Source: Batillaria attramentaria (lineage: Eukaryota; Mollusca; Gastropoda; Batillariidae). Taken from it: a stretch of DNA of 64,000 nt. The position numbers were made by a program, and so were the translations under genes. The stretch spans positions 741,001-805,000 of the forward strand of contig JACVVK020000086.1 in assembly GCA_018292915.2 (NCBI GenBank). The letters are read 5' to 3'. Shown here one piece after another: positions 1-13,204 of this stretch (position 1 is the first letter of the stretch; every line of letters begins with the position of its first letter). Below the pieces are notes generated by a model. That model did not search any database. It was not told the DNA's origin and saw only the letters and a list, made by a program, of their open reading frames with translations.

Positions 1-92
1 CTTGATACCATTCATTAGCTTGCCAACGAAATGAAAGAAATAATCAACTGTTTCAGCAGCAAACACAAACTGGCCATGAAATCAGTACCAAC

Positions 93-267
93 CAAAGATG
101 CTGAGTTTGCGTGGGCGTTGCTTGGAGGTGATGACCTGGAGTGATTTCTGCACATGCTGGATACAGATGACCGGTTGGTTCGGCTCGTACGTCCCCGGCA
201 CCGCTAGCTCCAGGTTCTCACAGTTGAGCAGTTTGGGAGACACCAGCTGAAGCTCCAGTGATGTGAG
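93..267 (-). other. MTOR: MTOR exon opening the kinase domain (N-lobe start)
   Basis: Translation gives [14 protein letters not shown], then [19 protein letters not shown] and [17 protein letters not shown], which matches the linker and first strands of the PIKK kinase N-lobe. In human mTOR the equivalent stretch contains Ser2159 and Thr2164. Here the Ser of ITSKQ is kept and the Thr position is Ser (KLS). The ATP-lysine, catalytic loop, activation loop and FATC are not in the window, so positions 1-92 are intron. Confidence 0.93.
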
Positions 268-439
268 CTACGCAAAAAGCAGGCAAATACTCTCCAAGTT
301 CATTCTGTGACAATACTTCAGCTAAATCTGGCTGAACGGAGATGCTAAAAGCTAGATGCAAACTTGTGCAATCAGTGCCTTCTGCCAATAAAAAGTTTTT
401 CAAGACCAAACAGCCTAGCGTTTGTTTTTTGTTTTGTTT

Positions 440-499
<60 letters not shown>

Positions 500-646
500 A
501 ATGCAGTGCTACATAGTGATATGCTGGCCCAATGAAAGCATTTCACAGAGACAAACAAAAGACATGCAGATATAAACACCCATTAATTTACCAAAAGTTG
601 CAATGGCTGTGACTACCCCTACTCCTACATGCACGAATAAATACAA

Positions 647-692
<46 letters not shown>

Positions 693-1786
693 AGGAAGAC
701 ACACACACACAGGCACAAGCACACACACACACATCCTATGCCAAAAGTTTCAAAACAAAACAACAACAAAAACCGGAAACTAATACAATTCTGACAATGT
801 CTGACCTGTGGCAGTTGTTTAGAAATGCGTCGGAAAACGTGGTAGTAGAGATCCCACGCCTGCGTGAGGTCCTTGACGTTGGTCGAACGCTGGTATTTCT
901 GACACCACTGCTGAGCCTCCATCAGATCACGTCCATACGCCTGAAACACAGGTCAGAGATACTATGATGATGAACTTTCACATCAGTACTAGTAACTGCT
1001 GGTAATAAATGACTGCACGTGAACATGCTGTGAGAAATGTGCAGCTGCTGCGTACAGAAAGATCACACAAACAACTGGATCTGCACCATGCTGATTGTAA
1101 CGAAGGGCGTGCTTATTTGCAAAATATGTAATTCATACAGTATTTCTCACCAGGTGAGAAGATCTGGGGTTTAACAAGTACGGAGGAAATTCTATAACAC
1201 CATCATTTGTTAATGTGCATTTTTATGGAATAAATGAAAATGTAAAACATGACAAAATATTTGAACTGCCCAAGGGAGCAAAGTTACGATAAGCCCTGAC
1301 AGATCTATAAATTTTTAAAAATAGGGGTTTCTTTGTGATGTTTTTTTTTGGTTTTGGGGTGTTTTGGGGTGGGGGTGGGCTGGGGGGTGGGGGTGAGGGT
1401 GGAGGGTGTTGTTTTTTGCCATGGCAACTCCATACCTGGTTGAAAGTGGTTTCTTTCAGCGTCTGTGGTCCCCGTTCAATCATTGCATGCAAGGGTTCCA
1501 ACGTCTGGAACATGCCTTTCACATTCCGCTCTCCAAAGTAGAGTCGTGAAGCCTCTTCCAGTCCCTCATGCCACAGTTCATGCCACAGTATGGCCACTCG
1601 GATCAGCTCCTCCGACACCTGAAAATATTATCATCACCATCGTCGTTATCATCGTCATCTATCATCACCATTAGCTATCGTCGTTGTCATCAAGCATGTA
1701 AGCCAGTAACAGTTTATGCTGACCTGTGAGGACTTTAAGTGCAGAAGCATAAGAAAAACTCAGCCACCATCTAACATTTTTGCCAG

Positions 1787-1819
<33 letters not shown>

Positions 1820-4800
1820 GTTACCTCCTTTTAGTTACATGTTTAAGAGATCATAAGCAGTATAAAGCATCAGACATAAGCCACGAAACACGGCAGCTGT
1901 ATGTCCACTACTCTGCTGGTTGTATTCTAATAGCAATCACACTGGAGATGTAGACCAACTGACCAGCATGGCCTGCTGTACAAGGTTGGCGTTGCGCTCA
2001 CACATGGTCTTCAGGACCTTGTTGGCAGCTGCTTGGCGGGCCGGCACGTTCGACTTGGACGCCACGGTCAGGGGGTAGATCAGAGCCTGTTGACATTCAA
2101 GCATGTGTCGTTAGAAAATAGTAATTCAATCTGAAGTGTCTCCTTCACCGTTACAGCTGTATGAGGCTGCAGTTCTTTTGTTTCTCATTTCTCACGTAAA
2201 AATTGCTTCCGGCCAGATCTGGGCTGGCATTCTATTTTCATTTTTATTCCATCCCCCTATGTCAGCCGCTGGCGATCAGCGAGTGATGTTTTCTGCCTAG
2301 TGAACAACAGAATCATGAATGATTACCTGTGGGTGTGCCTTCCCTATGTCGACAAGCAGCTGGTGTACCAGACGACCAACCAAGCTGCGAGGCGTGTCAA
2401 TACGAGCAATCAGCTGGGGAATGACCTGAATGACAAAAACAACTCAGACCATAAAACACATGCATCTGATACCCTAAAGTCAACTGTGACTCCACAGATA
2501 AAATCAAGTACAAGATGAATGAGTTTTGAGGATGTACCATGCTAAAGTTCTGGCCACATTCAGCAAATCTCAATTTCAGGCCAGTGTGGACTGGCGATGT
2601 TAACACATTTCCCTAACCTCCAATGGATAATTTGGAGGGAGTGAATAACTGTTGTCATGACCAATAATACTAATAATAATAAATGGTATTTGTATGGCAC
2701 ATTTCTTTAGAATAAAACTGCGCTGATCACTAACCAACACACACATTTAACAAAGATGGACAGACGTACACTGGTGAAAGTGACAAGTTACACGGGAAAT
2801 TACTGGAAGGCTTTGCCAAATAGGAATGTTTAAGAGACTGCTCTTAAAAGCAGAGAGACTGGGCACATTTCTCAGATTTACAGGCCGAGACCAACCGACA
2901 AAGGGTTAAAGGAAGAGAGGTCACTAACCTGCAGCCAGTTGTCGATCTGTATACTCTTGATGCCTTCTGTCAAAGCCTCATACACATCAGGGGATTGTCC
3001 GTAGTCAAACCACAGAGTCAAAAGCCTGAAATCAACACACACAACAAAAAGAGGTGATTTGCAATATACTTTCTTTGTCCCTTAGGGGAAAATTGTGTAC
3101 GTGTAATGAGCAGTCGGTTTAAGAGAAATTTAGCTGTATGACCACTGTCTGATGTACAGTTGTTTCAGATGCCTGAGCTTGCAGCAGTAGAGTTGCCATG
3201 TAATAGTGACGGACATTTGCTGCAAACTTGCTGGCAAACCCTATCATTCAAGAAGAAACTACTCAAAAAGGCTTGGTCTTCCATAAGAACACTCTGCACA
3301 CAGCAACTTGTTTCCCACTGTGAGAGAACTCTGCTTCTATGATGGACTAAAGAAACATTGCACAAATGTATCAAATAGGCTGAATACAAACAACTGGGTG
3401 GGTTTTGGGGAGTTTAACGTCCTTTTCCACCACATACGGGTGATATCAAAGACAGGGTAATGATGAAAAAGCCAGCACAAATATTTGGCCCCAGTCGGGA
3501 TATGAACTTATCACCCAAGCATCGAGAGTCCAATGCTCTACCATTCGGCCACCCCAGCTCCCCGAATACAAACAACTAACTTACCTGACACACCAACAAA
3601 CACCACAAGTACATAAGGCAAAGTGGAGTTGAACAGAATGCGCTTCATAGGGCCAAGTGGAGCCACTGCCGCATGGAAGAGAGGGTGAAGGAACATGTGA
3701 TCAGTTGCCCCCCTTAACACGAAACATACCACGCATGGCATTTCTCCATTCTCTTACCACCACGTCTTTCCATCGTTTCTGCTCGTGTTGGTAGCTTAAG
3801 GTGCCATTCTAACTCAGTCTTTACTGGCCTTCCGCTCTTCCCTACATGGGCAGGCTTGGGCAAGGGAATAGGTTCCTGCCTAACTTATTCGGCATGAACA
3901 GAATGAAAGCACAGGTTATAAAAGACTGGGGGAACCTACCGAAGAGTGTCCTGCAGACTGTTGTCAACAGACAGTGAGATGGAACGCACAAAGCACTGGA
4001 CTGCTGGCACACAGAATTTCTTCAGGTGGCCCCCGGTCTGAAAATACAGCTGAATGTTCAACATAAACACCAGTGCATTCAAAATACAAGAAAAAAGATT
4101 TTAAAAACCCAACACTTTTTATGCTTTTGCTTTTATTTGTTTTGGTTTTTTTTGCTGAAGGGGTGGGGTGTGTGCAGGGTGGGGGGATGTGTGGGGGGGG
4201 GGGGGGGATTTTGACGGTGTAGTTGTGTGTGGTTTTTGTTTTGTTGTGATGCTGATAATTGCTGTTTTGTTTTTTGTTGTTGGTTTTTTTGTTTGTTTGT
4301 TTGTTTGTTTTTGTTTGTTTTTTGTTTTTTTTGGGGGGGGGTTAGTGTTTTGGGGTTGGTTTGCTTGTTGTGTTTTTTGAAAGAGGGGGAAGGTCCGTTT
4401 TTGTTGATATAGTTTGAGTTTGTTGATTTGTTTTGAATTATATTTAGATGTTTGTGGAGAAGATCTCCCGACTACTCACAGAGTCTGGTTTTGGTGATGT
4501 TGGGAACGTCTCAAAGCGTGGCGTGGAGCCGTATGACGTGAGGTCTGCTGACGACGGGTGGGCACTGGGAAGTTGTCCTTGCTCCTTGTAGAACAGTACC
4601 GCCTCGTAGTTCATCAGGGCCAGCGCGTGCCACGCCTGAAAGTGAAGTTGTACACTTATACCACAGCCCTTGCACTCAAACATTAACCCATTCCAGACTC
4701 ACTTGCCCAGTGCTTATGCTAACCCTGGCCGGGCTTGCCTCAAAAAAAGCAAAAGAAATAATACAACTTCCACACTGGGACTCTTTCTTTGTTTACACAT

Positions 4801-7800
4801 GGACAAAAAGAAGTGCAAGAACAGCAGTAATGCAGAAAACATGGATCTCTTTGTAGAAATCGTTGCCTTCAGACCGTATCCACTGTTATCTCGTAAGCCA
4901 TCCCCACATGCGACCAATTTTGTCCGAGTTTATCTTCAAACCCATCCGCAATGAGTAAACAATGTTCAAACTAAAACCTTACATATGGCCATTTCCTTTG
5001 TGGTGAAGCTGACAGTCTGGGGCATGCTATCCCAGAATTTAAAAAAAAAAAAAAAACACCTAAAATCTGTGCAATTTGGTGCATTTTGGCATGATTTTAA
5101 GTGCTTCCGAGGAGGACTTTATCTGAGGAAAATGTTTTGAATCAGACTTAAATTGCGCAGTTTTGCATGATTTTCAGTGCTTCAGAGGAGGAAAAACACT
5201 TTTTGGGGCGGAGGAACATTTTTAGCCAAAGGTGGAAATCCACCAAAAGGTGGATGATTGTAAGCCCTGTGCCAGTAGGGGAGTCAGGGTGGCCGAATGG
5301 TAGAGCGTTGGACTTCTGATGCTTGGGTCGTGAGTTCATATCCAGGTTGGGGCTAAATATTTGTGCTGGCTCATTCATCGTTGCCCCGTCTTTTATATCA
5401 CTTGTATGTGGTGGAAAAGGACAGTTAAACCCACACACACACACACACAACCCCTGTGCCAGTAATTGGGCATCTGCTTAGACATGGCTTACCTTGTACC
5501 AGTTGCGGTCGTACTGTGTGGCGGTGCTGTAATGCTCCAGTATCTGTGGGATGGAGCTCTCTGTGATCCCCTTCAGTTCCTCCTCCCACTGTCCCAGACG
5601 CAGGTAACACCTGAAATATACACAGTACACTTTACCCGAACAGCAACAGTAGATGGATTACATACTAAAACTTTGTCGGTGAGACGGTTGGTGGTCTGCG
5701 GTGGTCAGTGGTCTAGTGGATAAGAGATTGTGTCACCAATATGAGAGGTCAGTATGTGGCACCGTTCATTCGGGCCAATCGTCCGGGGTTCTCTCCGGGT
5801 AGTCCAGCTTCCTCGCCCTCTGCTTTGGAAATGATCAGTCCACAAAATTTGAAAATAAAGGCAATTCTAAATTCCCAGACTTAAATAGCTGAGCTGACCA
5901 TGGGCACCACGTGACTGTAATGCGTTTATGTCCAGTGTGTGAGAGAATGCGCATGATTCACGTGAGCATGCATCCTGGGTTCACCTCATGGCTGCTTTGA
6001 GCCAATTCAAAAACTGGATAAAGCGCCTACGCAACACTCAGTTATTATTATTTGTAACCACCGTCTGTGGATTGTTGAGTAGGGATGGGACAAAAGGCTT
6101 GAGGTGTGGATGCAAGGACAGTAAAGCAAGCATTACATACATATCCACCAGTAACATCAAACACCACTACAGGATTACAATGACAGAACAACATAGGCAC
6201 CAATCCACCAAGTTTTTGACTCACTAAAAGCAACAGGAGATCAAGACCCAGCTTATCTTCTAAACCGAACACCACCACCCCCCCCCCCCCCCCCAAAAAA
6301 AAAAAAAAAAGCTGAACGTCACTCTCCTTGGCTTGTACAAATCTAACGTTTTCAAAGCTATAACCTGTCTGGTTTTACCGTGAAATAGGTTTGTGGACGC
6401 ACATTTGTGGCAATCTCATACGAAGCAGACACTGACCTCGCCATAAGCTGACTGAGTTCTTTCTTCTGCTGGCTGTCCTCAGGCCCCATGATCTGCAGCA
6501 CCTTGGTCTGTAGTGACTGTCGCACAAAGTGGTACAGCTGCTGGTGGGTGTCAAATGCCTCTGCCTGTGCCTGCAACAGACACCACTAAACCCTTTCCTT
6601 TGCAGAACTAATTTGAAACAATAGGTACATTCAGTTTTAGGCTTACTGTACACACATCTGTTATCTTTGATGTTAATAACTATATAATTTCTGAAAGCAT
6701 ATTGAATAAAAAACGCAATGAGTGTAAAATTATCATCCTGAGGAACAACTCTGGAGATAAACATGTCTAAAAGGGAGATGATGTAACTTCTTCTGGCTGC
6801 ACGTATGACTTTCAACGCATATCTGCACACTACTTTGGTGGAAATGCCCATCCTGAAGCAGTGAAATTAAAATTTGAACCTTTGAACTAAATTTTGTCAA
6901 CAAATGTGCAGATTTATAACCCAAGTTCCATAAAAAAAAATTTAAAAAAATTTGTGGTGCTGTGCATGGACAGGGGCAATATGCAAAGCCTGTACAAATT
7001 TTGGTCCTGTCAGGATGTGAACCCATGACCTTCTGATCTCAAGTCTGACGCTCAACTGGTTGATGAGATCCACCTGACTCCTCCAACTACCCTAGCAGAA
7101 GCTGGTCAACCCTGTGACGATCTAAAATAATGAACTTGTAGCAAACTCACTGCTTTTATTTAAGGGCAGCTGGGGTGGTCGAATGGTAGAGCATTGGACT
7201 TCTAATGCTCGGGTCGTGAGTTCGTATCCCGGCTGGGGCCATATATTTGTGCTGGCTTTTTGATCGTTGCCCTGTCTTTGATATCACCTGTATATGGTGG
7301 AAAAGGACGTTAAACCCCCCAAACACCCACCCAACCACCCGCTTTAATTTAAGCTACAGCCGTATGCTGGGCTAGTTGGTTCTTCGTTGCCGAGTTATCT
7401 TTCTTATTCAACATCGTGGCAAAGTGTGAGAGACCTGTGAGCTGACTCGCTGGCGACTGACGTGCCACTTGTGCTTGAGGTAGGCGTAGGTGATGGCAGG
7501 GTGGACGTTTGGCATGGACACACTGACAGACTTCTTGGAGGGATCCGATCCCAGCAGGGTTACTAGCGTCTTGTTGGACAAGGCCTGCAAACAAGACAAA
7601 AAGGATAAATCACTGGTACAGGAGCAGGCATTGTCAATTATTCAGGTTTGTTGTTGCTGTTGTTGTTTTGGTTTGTTTTGGGGGGTTTTTAGGTGTTTTT
7701 TTGTTTGTTTATTTTTGTTTTTTGTTTTTGTTTTTTTTTTTTTTGGGGGGGGGGGTGTTGTCTATTTGTTGTTTGACCTAGTTACCTGAATTGTTCCAAA

Positions 7801-10800
7801 ATTTTCCCTCGCAGATTTCATCAGAGATCAACAGTGTGCAGACTGTGAACAGCTTTTTGTAGGTAGTCAGCAACACCTTTTTTTCTTCTTTTTTTTTTCA
7901 CACCACAACAGCACAGTTCATTAAAATCTCTGAAGAATTTCAAGGTGATTTCAAAACAAAATCACTACCACTAAATTCATAACAAAAAATGTGTTTCTGT
8001 GGACAAGACTTTCTAAGAGAAACTGTATTTTCTAATTTTCCAGCTAATTTTTACATCAATTTTTAAACATTTTAATGTAATCATTTGATTCTAAGTCAAT
8101 AGCTGATTCCAAGACACACCGGCGTTAAATCTTAAGCTCACGAGCAGACTTTAATAAAAATGATAAATATATTAGTATGTCGTTGCTGTCTCACCAGACG
8201 TCCACTCTTGCGACAGAGGCTGGCATACTTCAACCAGGGGTGCATGTCCTCAGTCGGACAGATAACCAGAGTACGAACTTGTAGAATCCTCTGCCAGTCT
8301 TCCACGTTTCGCTGACAACCCTGTACGGAACACAGAAACACAAACTCTATGTCATAATAATAATAATAATGAATATTGTATAGGTGCTTTACCCTATTTC
8401 ATGAATCGGCTCAAAGCACCGCGAACTGAACCCAACACGCATGCTCACGTGAATCACACGCATTCTCTCACACACTGGACATAAACACATTACAATCACG
8501 TGGTGCAAAGGGTCAGCTCAGCTATTTAAATTTCGGAATTTAGAATTGCATTTATTTTTCAAATTTGATGGGCTGAACATTTCCAAAGCAGAGGGGGAGG
8601 AAGCAGGAGTACCCAGAGAGAACCCCCTGACGATCGGCCCAAATAAACAGTGCCACATACGAGAAGGAAAAATTCTTTACACTGCTGGGGTGCTCAGTGT
8701 GGTCGCAGTGTCAAGGAGTACGCTTCTGTTGGCCAAAGTGCCAGCATTGCAGACACAGTCACTGACCAGGTGTCTTAGTGGTGTGATGATAGATACCACA
8801 AAAACAGCTCATAGCAAAAGAATGGTAGCATAAGCCTCTTTAAAGTATGACCTTTGAGACTAAAGCCACCGATGCTATGGACAATGGTGTGGACTGACAC
8901 CTCAGGGTGCATAGCATATGTAGCTGGTGAAATCTGCCACATTAGCAGTTTTTCTCCTTAAAAAAAAAAAGAAAGGCCAATCCAAATTTTGTACAGCAAA
9001 AATATTTTTTCTGCAGAAAAATAATACTTTTCAGACGAAAAATGGGTTTCTATAGAAATATCAACAACCCTACTTTTTTATGCCTGAAAATGCTATTTTG
9101 TCATTTCCACTTTTTGTTGAATTTTCTTCAGCAAACTGCTATTTTGTCACACTTCGCGTTTTCATTGTAAATCACCATTTCATCGGACACCTTTAAAACC
9201 ACAACATTACACCCCATGGTCACCACCATGCTGCTCTCATTGATCAGCAGGTCCCTGACTGTCCAGGACCTGTTCACACTAGAACGCACAATCGCTCCAA
9301 AAAGCAAAATTAATGCCTTTGAGAGGGTTTATCTAGAGGAACCTGAACCTATAGATTGTGACGAGCTCTTATTTATCGTTTCTTGATATCAATGACACCA
9401 ACCTTGAGTCTCTCCCACCACATGTCCTTGATGGCCTGGCGCCGCTCAGGGACCAGTTTATACTGGATGATTTCCTCCAGCTCCGACAACATCTGCACGT
9501 TTACCATGACCGAGTATGCACGGTTGTAGCTCTCGCCTGCCATGGCTGTAAGGTCCGTGTCCACAATGTCCCTCGCTTTGTCAATACACTGCAGAGAAAA
9601 TTATGTCCACGAAACTCCACGCATAGATCTATGATGAAAGAGAGTGACTAAGAGAGAATATTTCATCTTCCTCATAGTCATGCCAGCTATTTCTGAATTT
9701 CTGAATAAAGTGGCAAGTTGTCTTGTCAAGGTACTTTCACTACAACATGTTTTGGAAGTGTTAGAGGTGAAGATGGACAATGGGTTAGTGAATCCATTAA
9801 CTCCTAACTGTCCACACACGTTATCACATCCTGAATCAAAATCAACACAAGACAGCACCAGAGAGCACTATTATGCAATCTCGAGGCCAGCAGTCTGCCC
9901 AAGAGACAGCGTAACGTGCAGTCATATTGCATCACACTCCGGCGAGTGGTTAACGCTAGCCAGACAGCTCAGCGATTTTGCACGCTCTTGTGAATACCGC
10001 GATCACTCCTAGTTGGGGGGGGGGGGGGGGTAGGGTTGTGGACAGACAGGAGTCAAAGTGATCCTTCATTCAGCTGCACAGTCCTGCCATCACCTGCTGT
10101 GCCTGCTGGTAGTTCTCCATGTGGAGAGCGAACACGGCCCGGTAGAAGGTGCCATCGTAGCTGGTGCGCGAGATGTAGCACATGTACTCCTCCATACTGT
10201 CCCAGTGACCTGTAACACACCACCAGACACTTGTCAGCCTTAGTAACTGTTATGAAGGGCTAATGTGAAGGGCCATGCAAACATACACTGACATGAACTT
10301 TGAAGCAAGCCACATGGACGAACCACACCTTAGCACTGTCAACACAGAATAGTATGGCAGTGACTTGATACATCCAAAACTGCTCTGGACTTCGGTCAAT
10401 AGAGAAAATAGAGGGGCTGCTGCTCACACGGAGCCAGGTGGGAAGACTGAAGGGTTCATATGGGGTATGGGGTGAGTAGGGGATCACTTGTGACAAATTT
10501 AGCTCACAGGGGTATGCGGGAATTCTCTCAAATTAAAGCCTGCACTGGGGAGGGGATGGGGGGGGGGGGGGGGGGGGGTAGCACAATGGCTCTACTGCCT
10601 GATGTCGTAAGGGTATTACGGGAACTCCAATAGTATCATGTCATCTGGTATAACCATAGGAGAAATACAGATTTTGAACTCCTGCATGAGCTGGGCACCA
10701 TTACTTACCAAGTCCCCATGATGCTGCAGCTGCCATGCGAGCCATCTTGGTGCGCACTTCGTTGTCAGCTGTGGACCACTTCTCTACAGCAATCTGGTGC

Positions 10801-13136
10801 AGTGCACCCCTGAAACATACAATTCCATGATTTGTAAACTCAAGAAAAAGGATTCCAACATGCTAGGAAAAGTTCAGAAGGTACGAAACATTATTAGCTC
10901 ACAACCAACAAGAGGATTTTTTTTTTTTTTTTTTTTTGCTGCCCCAACTCTTTGCCAGTTCCAGTGGTGTTCCTCCCAGGTGGAATCCACGGAGGGCTTG
11001 GAAGCCCAACAAGAGGAATTTGGTATTCCGCTCAGGAGGTTCATTGCATCAGTTAACATCATCATCATAATCAACAAGAGGTCTCAGTGGGTGGCACACG
11101 GTCAACGGCCACAGCTCTTGCCTCAAACCCATCAATATCAAGGGCACTGTTCTAGCACCACCTTATTCTGGGCTCACCATTCCCCCATGGCCTCCAGACA
11201 GCGCATCCTGCCCAGTGTGAGATGCACGTCATCCGGGTTACCCTCCAGCTTCTGTTCGTACGCAGCCAGAGCTCTGTCCCACTCGTGAAGCTTCTCGTAC
11301 CAGCTCTCTTGAATTTTCTGGTCACAAACAGATTTAAATCACACTGAAAACACCGCCAAAAGGCCATACAAGCTCACAGAGGACATGCTGTCTGTCAAAG
11401 AGATGCAAAAACTTACGAAGGACTGCAAGAGCTTATGGCTTTACAAAATGACTGATACGAAGTGGTGTGCGTCTACTCAGTGATTACCACTATACCTAAT
11501 TTATGTAGGTACAATAGGACTAATGTGATAGTGTCTTGGCAAACTTAGCATAGATGTATTACACATCTGTATACATGAGCATTATTCACCAAATACGGAA
11601 GCATACCAGGTCTGTACGATGATGTCGTAGTGCATATTCCAAGACCCCAGCAGCTGCCTCTGACTGCTGTAGTTTGTTGTTGATGCTGAAAAGAAAATTA
11701 ACAGTTAAAACCACTATTTTTTTCTCTCTCTCAGTCTCTGTCTCACACACACACACGCACACACACACACAGGCGCGCGCACAGGTGCACACACACGCAT
11801 GCACACACACACAGAGCCTGCCCACAACAGCTCACCTGATGAGTGCTTCAAGGGACTCTGCAGTAGGCAAACGGTGGAACTGCTCCTCCTTGTAATGCAA
11901 GGCCTTGGCGTATGCACGACACTTCAGGGCACGCTCACCCAGCAAACTGCTGTCCAGGGGCAGAGGACCCTGTAACACCAGCCACGCATCACACCTCTCT
12001 TCCGGCCTTCTTCACCTTTCAATTTGTATCAACCCTTTTATGTCCAAAACAGGGTGATTTTTGTTGTAGTTTGTTTCTTTGGGTTGTTTTCTTTTATTTC
12101 TTTTTTCCTTCCTTTTTTTGGGTGGGGTGGGGGGGGGGGGGGGGGGACTTAACTGGCTCTTTAGCTGTATCGATGGTAAGAAAAGGACTATCCTAAATAA
12201 CATTTCATTCCCTAAACCATCATGTCATGCAACCATCAAAATGAGTACTTTTCAAAAATGACACTTTTGATTTAACAACACTGACCAAAAAGGTCAATTT
12301 TACGAATCCCACAAAGTTCAGGAAAACTGCAGCAGAAAACTGCCGTCACTGGTTTCCCTTTGACCTCACCTTGTCACAGTGCTCCATGAACTCAGCGAGG
12401 TTCAGCAAGGTTTGGATGATTTCAGGAATTTCCTGTGACACCAGTGCCTGCTCCAACATCTGAGTCAGCTCATCCTGCTCTGCTTCTCCCATCTCCGTCC
12501 AGCAAGATACAAATGCAGCGTTGAAGAGGTCCCTGCATGGAAAAATGAATGATATTTAAAAGTAAGAATCTCTCATGCAGGGTTTTCTTTGTTGTTGTTG
12601 TTTTTTGCTACCCCAACTCTTTGCCAGTTCCACTGGTGTTCCTCCCAGGTCATGGGTGGAACCCAAGGAGGGCTTGGAAGCTGGGACAATTTTTATTATG
12701 CATGATGGTGGAGATGAGAATGATGGAAAGATGATGCTATGGAGGTCCGTGTGGTTTGGGACTGCAGGACAGGGCCGCATTCCACGCTTCCTGTCATAAA
12801 TATCCCGGCATTAACCAGGCCAGGCCAACGCAGTTTTAACTCGATCTGTACCCATTAAGTTAAACTGAAACCTACTCCCCTGTCCCAGTAAGCCTTGCAG
12901 CTCAGTAAATGCACGTTTTCTACAAAGAAAAAAAGAAACGAAAAAACAGAAACAGAAAACAGGAAGGAAGCTGGAGTTAGAATGACGTAATACTAGCATA
13001 CAGGCTAAAAGGGAGAAATGAAAGACGTGGTGGGATGACAGCTGGGGAAAAAAAAAAGGTCAAATCCCCATGCATGGCACGCTAACTGATAACTCATAAA
13101 TAACTGCTGTGACCAAAGTGAAGAAAATGAAGCACG

Positions 13137-13204
<68 letters not shown>

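Noticed and set aside
7163..7240. Possible tRNA gene
   Set aside because: A and B boxes are present, but the acceptor stem does not pair convincingly and the sequence continues into a shared SINE body.
10797..11288. 163-codon plus-strand frame opposite MTOR exons 10709-10809 and 11178-11317
   Set aside because: It crosses a T-run, repeat F and antisense exon sequence; there is no plausible product.
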